A DNA stretch of 47,721 nt from Planctomycetota bacterium. GTDB taxonomy: Bacteria > Planctomycetota > UBA1135 > UBA2386. This document shows positions 26,001 through 32,854 of the stretch, one piece after another. The notes beneath the pieces were generated by a model. It had not been told where the DNA came from, ran no database searches, and saw nothing but the letters and a program-made list of their open reading frames with translations. How positions within the stretch are numbered: the first letter of the stretch is position 1; each line of letters begins with the position of its first letter. A program made the position numbers and the translations under genes. The stretch spans positions 1 through 47,721 of the forward strand of contig JANQJF010000003.1 in the NCBI GenBank assembly GCA_028281765.1. The letters run 5' to 3'.

Positions 26001-26738
26001 CCGTTCGTCGGCGAACGGTTCCGCACGTTCGACCAGTTCGCGCGTGCGTCGCTCCAAGACATCTACGGTCCCGAGGAGCTCGCGGCCTCGCGCGAGCTGT
26101 TCGTCGACGAACTCCGACACGTCGCCCTCGAGAACGACGGCGGCACGTTCACGGTCCGACCGCTCCCGCGTGAGGCCCAGGTCGCGCCGGTCTACGGCAT
26201 CGGCGTGAGCGACTTCGACGGCAATGGCACGCTCGACCTGGTGCTCGCGCAGAACTCGTTCTCGCCGGAGCCAGAAACCGGTCGGATGGCCGGCGGCATC
26301 GGCTTGATGCTGCGCGGTCGCGGCGACCTGGAGTTCGACCCAGTCCCCGCGTGGCAATCCGGGATCATCATTCCGCAGGACGCGAAGGCGCTCGCGGTCC
26401 TCGACCTCGACGGCGACGCGGCCCCCGACTTCGCGGCGACGACCAACGACGGCCCGATTCGGGCGTACACGACCGGCACCCACCCGGCTCCGCTCGCCGT
26501 TCGTCTGGTCGGGCGAGGTGCCAACCCTACGGCGATCGGTGCCAGGCTGACGATCGACGGCCACACACGCACCATCCACGCGGGCGCGGGCTATCTCGGG
26601 CAGTCGAGCGGACGCGCGTTCTTTTCCAACGTGCCCGCCCAGGCGAAACTGACGGTGCAATGGCCGGATGGAACGCGGAGCGATCACGCTCTCGACAACC
26701 GGAGTGGCACCGTCACGGTCACGCAGCCCGATCCATGA
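23091..26738 (+). CDS. Large FG-GAP/VCBS lipoprotein with two ASPIC/UnbV domains (CRTAC1-like)
   Basis: A 1215-residue lipoprotein with signal MRRFAVLLTSLLVAC, lipobox Cys15. It is a tandem duplication of a CRTAC1-like unit. The first propeller (ADIDGDGDLDLYVCN, ADYDHDGDLDLYLL, WWDCDGDGWLDIYVANDLE) is followed by ASPIC/UnbV near residues 540-630 (DGNTRGIGARITIA, then EHFGLGEANRVDRLSVRWPN). A second propeller (DGDGHDDVWLGG, DADGDRDLDLFVVSG, DLDDDGDLDLVAGNIG) is followed by a final ASPIC/UnbV (NPTAIGARLTIDG, then LTVQWPDG). Such proteins are predicted calcium-binding surface proteins. The ATG at 23091 follows an 88-base divergent spacer shared with the redoxin-sialidase gene. It overlaps the next gene by four bases (ATGA). 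Confidence 0.9.
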   Translation: MRRFAVLLTSLLVACSDDASEPISSKPLRDRTAAEGPRFARLDPEQCGIAFTNELRPEHVVNYIYSGAGVTTGDYDDDGLPDVYLVSQDGPNRLFRQVAPMRFEDVTESAGGLDGGAAWGTAATFADIDGDGDLDLYVCNTEAPNLLYQNRGDGTFVERGGQLGLAFTAASTGAAFADYDHDGDLDLYLLTNRVFGPTLADGLVRDVKPPAETRKTIEQMFPPHPRITVEDGKAEIEDGYENFYFSMGEHVFPAGQRDRLFRNDGYARWTDVTDKAGIRDQGQGLSVTWWDCDGDGWLDIYVANDLESPDQLYRNRGDGTFEDITAVALPHTAYFGMGCDFGDFDNDGHFDFCVADMSSTTHYMSKMLMGTMGDKRWFLMNADPPQHMRNAVYWNSGTERFREAGFLTGLASTDWTWTVRFADLDDDGWLDFYASNGQPRFDNDPDVADEFRRLWRLGLKDEALQIARDLRPVNEKNIARRNDHNLRFEDVGAAWGLDEAAVSHGAAFADLDRDGDLDLVVNNMNTPASVFENRTAGAHRVLVELRGSDGNTRGIGARITIAAGGLTQTRLVSPTRGYMSTGEAIEHFGLGEANRVDRLSVRWPNGDVQEFRDLETDRHYTIRAPAPVAATAPEIPEAEERLFTGHDVFPATHHEQDFDDYAAQPLLPHRLSRSGPGIAVGDVDGDGHDDVWLGGAAGQPGTLMRASGNGLFEKLEGPWSTDAECEDLGALLFDADGDRDLDLFVVSGGIEHGDRTELLRDRLYLNGGSGTFERAPAESLSHTPVSGSCVSAADFDRDGDLDLFVGGRTIAGRFPEAPPSALLRNDGGRFTDVTESIAPELAFAGMVSAAVWADVDDDGWQDLVVASQWQPIRVFGNGEGRLVTRAEAITGSPRGQWNGIHAADLDDDGDLDLVAGNIGLNSKYKAKKSHPLRLYARDFDDNGVLDVIEAKYEGESLLPVRGRSCSAQAMPFVGERFRTFDQFARASLQDIYGPEELAASRELFVDELRHVALENDGGTFTVRPLPREAQVAPVYGIGVSDFDGNGTLDLVLAQNSFSPEPETGRMAGGIGLMLRGRGDLEFDPVPAWQSGIIIPQDAKALAVLDLDGDAAPDFAATTNDGPIRAYTTGTHPAPLAVRLVGRGANPTAIGARLTIDGHTRTIHAGAGYLGQSSGRAFFSNVPAQAKLTVQWPDGTRSDHALDNRSGTVTVTQPDP

Positions 26739-27262
26739 GCCCCAAAGCCAAGAAGACGAGTCCGGCCGACCGTGCGGAGGCCATTCTCCGCGACATCGCG
26801 CTCGACTATCCGGAAGCCTACGAGGAGTTCCCTTGGGGTGAGCGCGCGATCAAGGTGCGCGGCAAGATCTTCACGTTCGTGAACCGCACCAAGGAAGGCG
26901 GCTCGAGCGTGACGGTCAAGCTCCCCGAGTCGTCGAAGGAAGCGCTGCTGCTGCCGTTCACGGAGCCGACGCACTACGGCATGGGGAAGTACGGCTGGGT
27001 CACGTGCCGCTTCGCCGCGAACGAAGAGCCGCCGATCGACCTGCTCGAGGACTGGATCGACGAAAGCTTCCGCGCGGTCGCGCCGAAGAAGCTCGTCGCC
27101 GCGCTCGACGACGAGGAGCCGACTCCGGCACTGAAGAAGAAGGCGACGAAGAAGAAGCCGACGAAGAAGGCCACTCCGAAGAAGAAGCCGGCGACCAAGA
27201 AGAAGACCGTCACGAAGAAGCCAGCCGCGAAGAAGAAGCCGACCCGGCGCAAGAAACCGTGA
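26735..27262 (+). CDS. MmcQ/YjbR-family protein with lysine-rich histone H1-like tail
   Basis: A 175-residue protein. Residues ~10-120 match the MmcQ/YjbR (DUF419, CyaY-like) fold: YPEAYEEFPWGERAIKVRGK, then FVNRTKEGG, VTVKLPES, HYGMGKYGWVTCRF. The remaining ~45 residues are a lysine, alanine, proline and threonine tail with KKKATKKKPTKKATPKKKPA-type repeats like eukaryotic histone H1 tails and bacterial nucleoid proteins. YjbR proteins are thought to bind DNA, and the tail would strengthen non-specific binding; the cellular role is unknown. It overlaps the upstream lipoprotein gene by ATGA and the downstream one by GTGA, so translation is probably coupled to both, an odd setting for a nucleoid-type protein. 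Confidence 0.88.
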   Translation: MSPKAKKTSPADRAEAILRDIALDYPEAYEEFPWGERAIKVRGKIFTFVNRTKEGGSSVTVKLPESSKEALLLPFTEPTHYGMGKYGWVTCRFAANEEPPIDLLEDWIDESFRAVAPKKLVAALDDEEPTPALKKKATKKKPTKKATPKKKPATKKKTVTKKPAAKKKPTRRKKP

Positions 27263-29472
27263 TCATCACAGCCCTCCGCAGCCTCACCGCTCTCGTCGCC
27301 GTCTGGTCTCTCGCAGGGTGCGACGATCCGCCGCCCGACGCGAGCACGCCACCGGAGCAGCCGCCGGGCCACGCCAAAATGGTCTCGGCACTGCGCGAAG
27401 TCGCCGCGCGCACCGACTCGGATCACTACTACCAAGGCGGACGGCGCGCGCGGGAACTCACGAAGCAGCTCGAGGAGCAGGGCGAAAACGCCCCGTGGCG
27501 TCTCTACCTCGACGCCGGCACCGCAGAGCTCCAGCTCGGCAACGAACGTGCAGGAATCGCAATCCTGGAGAACGCGCACCAGCGCCTCGTCGACGGCCGC
27601 CTGCGCGGCGGCCTACCCGCGCGCGCCGAGATCTCCTTCCACCTCGGCGTCGGCTACCTGCGCCTCGCCGAGACGCAGAACTGCTGCGCGATCCCGTCGC
27701 CGGAGAGCTGCATCCTGCCCATCCGAGGGGGCGGCCTGCACCAGGATCGAGAAGGCTCCGAGCAGGCCGTGCGCTACTTCAGAGAGGTGCTCGATGCGAA
27801 CGCCACCGGCGAATACTGGCGTCTCTCGGCGCAGTGGCTGCTCAACATCGCGCACATGACGCTCGGTGACTACCCGGACGGTGTGCCGGAGGACGTGCGG
27901 ATTCCCGAAAGCGCATTCGAGTCGAAGACACCGGCACCGCGCATGCGCAACATCGGCGCCGCGCTCGGCGTCAACACGTTCAGCCTCTCGGGCAGCACGA
28001 TCGTCGACGACTTCGACGGCGACGACTACCTCGACATCCTCATCTCGACGTGGGACACGCAGGGCCGCCTCCAGCTCTTCGTCAACCAGCGCGACGGAAC
28101 GTTCGCCGAGCGTGGCGAGGCTGCAGGACTCGGCGACCTGCTCGGCGGCCTCAACATGGTGCAGGCCGACTACGACAACGACGGCGATCTCGACTTCCTC
28201 GTGTTGCGCGGCGCGTGGCTGTTCGAGCACGGCCGCCATCCGAACTCTCTCGTGCGCAACAACGGCGACGGCACGTTCACCGACGTGACGTTCGACGCCG
28301 GTCTCGGACGGGTGCACTACCCGACGCAGACAGCCGCGTGGGCGGACTACGACAACGACGGCGATCTCGACCTGTGCATCGGCAACGAGAGTCGGCGGAG
28401 CGCGCGCGCGCCGAGCCAGCTGTTCCGCAACAACGGCGACGGCACATTCACCGACGTGGCCGGCGCTGCCGGTGTGCGGCACTACGGGTTCACGAAGGCG
28501 GTTGCGTGGGGAGACTACGACGCCGATGGTTTCGTGGATCTCTACATCTCGAACAATGGCGAGACGAACGTTCTGTATCGCAACCAAGGCGACGGCACGT
28601 TCACGGAAGTCAGCAGCGACCTCGGTGTCGGTGAACCCCGGGACAGCTTTCCCGCGTGGTTCTGGGACTTCGACAACGACGGCAAGCTGGACCTCTACGT
28701 CTCGAGCTACGGCACCGGTATCGCCCACATCTCCGCCTATCATCTCGACCGGCCGATGGCGCAGTACGAGACCGCCAAGCTCTACCGCGGCGGAGACGGA
28801 GCGAAGTTCGAGGACGTCGCCCAAACGGCGGGCCTCGACTACCCCGCCATGCCGATGGGAGCCAACTTCGGCGACCTCGACAACGACGGCTTCCTCGACT
28901 TCTATCTCGGCACCGGCAACGTCTACTACTTCAGCGTGATGCCGAACCTGATGTATCGCAACGACGGCGGCACGCGCTTCGACGACGTCACGATGGCCGC
29001 GGGACTCGGGCACCTGCAAAAAGGTCACGGCGTCGCGTTCGCGGATCTCGACAACGACGGTGACGTCGACATCGTCGAACAGCTCGGCGGCGCGTTTGCG
29101 GGCGACGGCTTCCGCGACACGGTCTTCGAGAATCCCGGCAACGACAACCACTGGCTGACGGTCCACCTCGTCGGCACCGAGTCGAACCGTTGCGCAATCG
29201 GCGCGCGCATCCGTGTCGTCGTGAAGAGCGGCGACGCCAGTCGCTCGATCTACCGGCACGTCAACAGTGGCGCGAGCTTCGGCGCGAACCCGCTGCGGCA
29301 GACGATCGGGCTCGGCGATGCGACGGCAATCGAGCGCATCGAGGTGCTGTGGCCGAAGACCGGCGAGACGCAGACGCTGACCGGCGTCGGCATGGACCGC
29401 GCGATCCGAATCACCGAAGGCTCGACGGCCGTCCAAACGATCGAACTCGAGAAACTGTCGCTCGCGAACTGA
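27259..29472 (+). CDS. FG-GAP/VCBS lipoprotein with N-terminal TPR-like region and ASPIC/UnbV domain
   Basis: A 737-residue lipoprotein started at GTG 27259, which gives signal MIITALRSLTALVAVWSLAGC (lipobox SLAGC, Cys21) and a four-base overlap with the preceding gene. Residues ~40-220 are helical with TPR-like patterns (LYLDAGTAELQLGNERAGIA, then SFHLGVGYLRLAETQ). A propeller of FG-GAP/VCBS loops follows (DDFDGDDYLDILISTWD, DYDNDGDLDFLVLRG, WDFDNDGKLDLYVSSYG, DLDNDGFLDFYLGTGN). The chain ends in ASPIC/UnbV (SNRCAIGARIRVVVKSG, then IERIEVLWPKTG). It resembles CRTAC1-family proteins with an added protein-interaction module. The predicted site is the outer face of a membrane. Confidence 0.9.
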   Translation: MIITALRSLTALVAVWSLAGCDDPPPDASTPPEQPPGHAKMVSALREVAARTDSDHYYQGGRRARELTKQLEEQGENAPWRLYLDAGTAELQLGNERAGIAILENAHQRLVDGRLRGGLPARAEISFHLGVGYLRLAETQNCCAIPSPESCILPIRGGGLHQDREGSEQAVRYFREVLDANATGEYWRLSAQWLLNIAHMTLGDYPDGVPEDVRIPESAFESKTPAPRMRNIGAALGVNTFSLSGSTIVDDFDGDDYLDILISTWDTQGRLQLFVNQRDGTFAERGEAAGLGDLLGGLNMVQADYDNDGDLDFLVLRGAWLFEHGRHPNSLVRNNGDGTFTDVTFDAGLGRVHYPTQTAAWADYDNDGDLDLCIGNESRRSARAPSQLFRNNGDGTFTDVAGAAGVRHYGFTKAVAWGDYDADGFVDLYISNNGETNVLYRNQGDGTFTEVSSDLGVGEPRDSFPAWFWDFDNDGKLDLYVSSYGTGIAHISAYHLDRPMAQYETAKLYRGGDGAKFEDVAQTAGLDYPAMPMGANFGDLDNDGFLDFYLGTGNVYYFSVMPNLMYRNDGGTRFDDVTMAAGLGHLQKGHGVAFADLDNDGDVDIVEQLGGAFAGDGFRDTVFENPGNDNHWLTVHLVGTESNRCAIGARIRVVVKSGDASRSIYRHVNSGASFGANPLRQTIGLGDATAIERIEVLWPKTGETQTLTGVGMDRAIRITEGSTAVQTIELEKLSLAN

Positions 29473-29504
29473 ATACGGACAGTCCGGCGGCGACACTCTC
29501 GGGC

Positions 29505-29753
29505 ATGACCACGATCGTCACCCACATCGAGAAGGGCGGCCGCTACGCGGTCCTCGGCGCTGGCCACGGTATGTTCAAGACATCTCGCCCCTCCGTGGTG
29601 CTCGGCAGCCTTCTTCCGAGCGAGTCGGAGGGGCGCGAATCCGTGCTCGCGCTCTGCGACTCCAAGGGCGCGATCGCCTTCGGCCACTCCAAGGAGTTTC
29701 GCGTCGTCTCGATCGACGGCCAGTCGCCGAAGTCGGTTCTCGATGGCGGCTAG
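29505..29753 (+). CDS. Small hypothetical protein
   Basis: An 82-residue protein, MTTIVTHIEKGGRYAVLGAG to SPKSVLDGG, starting at ATG 29505, 32 bases after the FG-GAP lipoprotein gene. It is predicted to be mostly beta strands (RYAVLGAG, SVVLGSLLP, ESVLALCDSKGAIAFG, FRVVSIDG) with no signal peptide or membrane segment, and may be a small barrel. No family is recognised. The amino-acid composition and pattern of hydrophobic strands look like a real protein rather than a shadow frame. Confidence 0.6.
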   Translation: MTTIVTHIEKGGRYAVLGAGHGMFKTSRPSVVLGSLLPSESEGRESVLALCDSKGAIAFGHSKEFRVVSIDGQSPKSVLDGG

Positions 29754-29889
29754 CGCACGCGCGCGAGTCGCCGGTGTCACCGCGCGCTCGTAACCGCTTC
29801 CTGACCGAACGTTGCGTCGAGACGCATCCGGAAGCCTCGCGTTGCAAGGGTGTTGCAGCGCGTGTTCGGCTGGCCGATATGCTGGTCCC

Positions 29890-32100
29890 ATGTCCTCGCC
29901 ATCCCTGCGCGCCGCACTTTTCCTGGCGCTGTTCTGCGCCGGCAGCGTGCCGGCTCAGCAGATCGTCACTCCCGGCACCGACCCGATCGACCCCCTCCAC
30001 CTGGTCGAATACGGCCCCGACCGCAGCATCCGCGATGCCCTGATCGAAGACGGTTCGTTCTACGGCGACCTAGGCCAGTTCGGGATCGCGCGACTCGAAG
30101 CCGGACGACTCGCGTCCCTGGTCGCGAGCGGCACTCCGGTGCAGCAACTGCCGAACATCTTCCCGGGCGAAGTCCTCGTCCGCGCGGCGCGCAGCCGCAT
30201 CGGCATGGGCCCGATCCATGGCCGCCTCGTCGCCGCGCGACGCGCGTTCTTCCTGACGGCAGCGCAGCCGAGCGAACTCCCAGCCGTGTGCCAGGGCAAC
30301 GGCTTCCACGGCGGGCTCGAGGTCCTGGAGCTGGACCGCCCGTACCGGCGATCGACGCAGACTGCGGACTCGACGATCGCCCTGGGCGGCACGGGACCGA
30401 ACCAGGCCATCGCGACGATGGTCAGCGAAGTCAACCAGTCGACGCTCCTTGCGCACGTCACCACGCTGGCCGCGATCCACACGCGCCGCGCGACGCAGCC
30501 CGGCTACGACCAGGCCGTCACCTACGTGCTCGGCGAACTCGCCAACATGCCGAACCTCGCCGTGCAGACGCAGAACTTCCTCCCCGTCTACGGCCCGAAC
30601 GTCATCGCGGAGCTCCCGGGCACCGACCTTGCGAACGAAATCGTCATGGTCGGCGCGCACCTCGACTCCACGACGAACACCGTCGATCAGACGATGCGGT
30701 CTCCCGGAGCGGACGACAACGCATCCGGCTCCGCGGCCGTGCTGGAGATCGCACGCATTCTGTCGACGCGTTCGTTCCGTCGCACGCTGCGCTTCGCCTG
30801 GTGGAGCGCCGAAGAGAACGGCCTCGAGGGCAGCGAAGCCTACGCCGCCGTCGCCGCCCAGAACGGCGACAACATCGTCGCGTACGTCAACACCGACATG
30901 AACGCGTACCGCGCTCCGGGTGACTCGTACAGCGTCGACTACGTCCTCAACGACTCGACGACGAGCCTCGTGAACGCGCTGATCCAGTCGACGAACACCT
31001 ACGTTCCGACGCTCGCCACGAACACCGGCACGCTGAGCGGCGGCACGAGCGACCACCGCGCGTTCTTCCAAGCAGGGTTCCCGGCGGCCTTCCCGTTCGA
31101 AGACATCGGCAACTACACGCCGTTCATCCACACTTCGAACGACGACGTCGGCAACTCGGCCAACGACTTCACGCTGTCGCGGCTGATCACTCAATCGATC
31201 GTCGCCGGCCTCGCCGACCTCGCGGTTCCCGACGGCGGCGGATCGTTCGAAACGTTCGGCTCGGCGTGCGCGACGAGCGTCCCGGCACCGCCGTGCGGCT
31301 CGATCAACGCGAGCGGCGGCACGCTGACCGGCGCGATCCGCGACAACGAATACGGGTACTACGTCCCCCACTCGGGCACGTCGTTCGTCGAGTCGTTCGA
31401 GATCTTCACGCAGTCGACGGGCGGCAACACCGTGGTCAACGCCTACGTCTATACCGAAGTCGCCGGTGAGCCGGCCGCGACGGCCATCGCGTCGTCGACG
31501 ATGACGGTCGGCCCTGCGGCAGCGTTCTACACGGCGACGTTCGACCCGCCTGTCACGGTCAGCGGCGACTTCTACGTCGCGCTCGACCACTCGGCCGAGA
31601 CGTCCGTCATCTCGACGCTGACGTCAGGCACGCCGGGCACCGCGTTTTGGCGCGACCCGCCGCTGACCGGCAACTGGTCGCAGTCCGGCCTCGTCGACTT
31701 CCCGTCGTACCGCGTGAACTGCGCGAGCCAGGTCTCGCCTTCGATCGGTGCCGTGGGCGTCGCGACGATCGACCAGGACTTCACGCTGACTCTCGAAGGG
31801 GCTCCAGCGAACGCGGGGGCCTCGCTCGTGTTCGGGTTCAACGACCAGGTGCTCGACGGCGGCGTCCCGCTACCGCTCGCGCTACCGGGTGCACCAGGGT
31901 GCGCGATCCAGGTCTCGATCCAGGCGACGTTTCTCAATCCGGCGAACGGCTCCGGCAGCTCGAGCCTGCTGATCGCCGTCCCCAACGACCCGCTCCTGCT
32001 CGACTCCGAATTCTACAACCAGTGGCTGATCCTCGACGCCGCCGCGAATTCGCTCGGTGTCGTCGTGACGAACGCTGCAAAGTCGACGATCGGGGAGTAG
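29890..32100 (+). CDS. Exported M28-family zinc peptidase with C-terminal beta domains
   Basis: A 736-residue protein with signal peptide MSSPSLRAALFLALFCAG. The catalytic domain (~155-450) has all five expected zinc ligands of the M28 aminopeptidase family: H257 and D259 in GAHLDS, D275 in GADDNASGSAAVLE, E308-E309 in WSAEENGLEGS, D336 in NTDMN and H414 in PFIHTSNDD. Family enzymes remove N-terminal residues from peptides or trim carboxy-terminal residues; this one should act outside the cytoplasm. The region ~480-620 is a beta domain (FVESFEIFTQSTGG, then FDPPVTVSGDFYVALDHS). The last ~115 residues are the recurring domain (APGCAIQ, then YNQWLILDAAANSLGVVVTN). The upstream ATG-less extension is rejected because it precedes the signal peptide. 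Confidence 0.92.
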   Translation: MSSPSLRAALFLALFCAGSVPAQQIVTPGTDPIDPLHLVEYGPDRSIRDALIEDGSFYGDLGQFGIARLEAGRLASLVASGTPVQQLPNIFPGEVLVRAARSRIGMGPIHGRLVAARRAFFLTAAQPSELPAVCQGNGFHGGLEVLELDRPYRRSTQTADSTIALGGTGPNQAIATMVSEVNQSTLLAHVTTLAAIHTRRATQPGYDQAVTYVLGELANMPNLAVQTQNFLPVYGPNVIAELPGTDLANEIVMVGAHLDSTTNTVDQTMRSPGADDNASGSAAVLEIARILSTRSFRRTLRFAWWSAEENGLEGSEAYAAVAAQNGDNIVAYVNTDMNAYRAPGDSYSVDYVLNDSTTSLVNALIQSTNTYVPTLATNTGTLSGGTSDHRAFFQAGFPAAFPFEDIGNYTPFIHTSNDDVGNSANDFTLSRLITQSIVAGLADLAVPDGGGSFETFGSACATSVPAPPCGSINASGGTLTGAIRDNEYGYYVPHSGTSFVESFEIFTQSTGGNTVVNAYVYTEVAGEPAATAIASSTMTVGPAAAFYTATFDPPVTVSGDFYVALDHSAETSVISTLTSGTPGTAFWRDPPLTGNWSQSGLVDFPSYRVNCASQVSPSIGAVGVATIDQDFTLTLEGAPANAGASLVFGFNDQVLDGGVPLPLALPGAPGCAIQVSIQATFLNPANGSGSSSLLIAVPNDPLLLDSEFYNQWLILDAAANSLGVVVTNAAKSTIGE

Positions 32101-32110
32101 CACTACAGCC

Positions 32111-32797
32111 ATGCCGGCTGCCATCGAGTTCTACTTCGACTTCATCTCCCCCTACGCCTGGCTCGCGCTCGAGCGTGCGGCCGCATTCGAACAGGAGCAC
32201 GACGCGCGCTTCGAGCTGCGCCCGATCGTCTACGCGATCCTGCTCAACGAGACCGGATTGACCGGTCCGGCCGAACAGCCGGAGAAACGCAGGTATCTCT
32301 ACCAGGATCTCGTGCGCAGCGCACAACGCCTGGGATTGCGGGTGGAAGGCCCACCCGCCCACCCGTTCCGCTCGCTCGAAGCGCTGCGCCTCGCGATCTC
32401 GCAGCTGGAAACGCCGCACGCGCTGTCCCTCTGCGTCGCGATTGCGCGCGCGTGCTGGCACGACGGCAAGGATCTCTCCGACCTCGCGACCCTGGTCGAG
32501 GCGGGCGCGGAGTTCGGTCTCGATGCGGATCGGGTGCGAGCCACGCGAACCGATCCGGAAGTGAAGGACGTGCTGCGGCAGAACACGCGGCGCGCGCGCG
32601 AAGCGGGCGTGTTCGGCGTGCCGACGTTCTGCTTCGGCGGTGAGCTGTTCTGGGGTCAGGATCGGATGGACGCGTTGGGCGAGCTCGTGGATGGGAGCGT
32701 GGAGCCGCTGGATCAGGAGCACATCGAGCGGATGCTGGCGCGGCCGCGGGCGGTGGACAGGCGGGGGTCGGGAACGGGAGCGGGAACGGAACCTTAA
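32111..32797 (+). CDS. DsbA-family / 2-hydroxychromene-2-carboxylate isomerase-like protein
   Basis: A 228-residue cytoplasmic protein of the kappa-class GST/HCCA isomerase type. It opens with IEFYFDFISPYAWLAL, the family's hallmark first strand and S-P-Y/F site. It has a helical insertion (~60-150), then AGVFGVPTFCFGGELFWGQD, the cis-Pro strand and final W-G-x-D element. The redox C-x-x-C of true DsbA is absent; S-P replaces it, as in isomerases that use glutathione. The start is 10 bases after the M28 stop. The C-terminal tail RRGSGTGAGTEP is encoded by the left part of an intergenic-type repeat, so the last dozen residues are probably an appended, non-conserved extension. Confidence 0.88.
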   Translation: MPAAIEFYFDFISPYAWLALERAAAFEQEHDARFELRPIVYAILLNETGLTGPAEQPEKRRYLYQDLVRSAQRLGLRVEGPPAHPFRSLEALRLAISQLETPHALSLCVAIARACWHDGKDLSDLATLVEAGAEFGLDADRVRATRTDPEVKDVLRQNTRRAREAGVFGVPTFCFGGELFWGQDRMDALGELVDGSVEPLDQEHIERMLARPRAVDRRGSGTGAGTEP

Positions 32798-32853
32798 GAC
32801 GGGGGCGGAGCGGGGACGTCTCAAGGCTCCGCGCCCTCGCCCGTGCCCGTGCC
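32762..32853. repeat. Imperfect inverted repeat between convergent genes, reaching into the upstream coding end
   Basis: The left arm (about 32770-32800, GGGAACGGGAGCGGG-type hexamer repeats ending CCTTAAGAC) is imperfectly complementary to the right arm (about 32818-32853, GTCTCAAGG then CCCGTGCCCGTGCC). An alternative 7-bp stem pairs 32805-32811 with 32826-32832. It covers the last codons and stop of the isomerase gene and ends just before the convergent stop at 32855. It may act as a bidirectional terminator, but no T-tract follows. Confidence 0.65.
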
Positions 32854-32854
32854 T

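Noticed and set aside
24807..26687. 626-codon antisense ORF in the large FG-GAP gene
   Set aside because: Mirror image of the repeated Asp-rich codons; the sense frame has lipobox, FG-GAP and UnbV motifs.
29853..29883. Promoter TTGCAG - 19 bp - TATGCT ahead of the M28 peptidase gene
   Set aside because: The spacer is long and the -10 match poor; not distinguishable from chance in this sequence.
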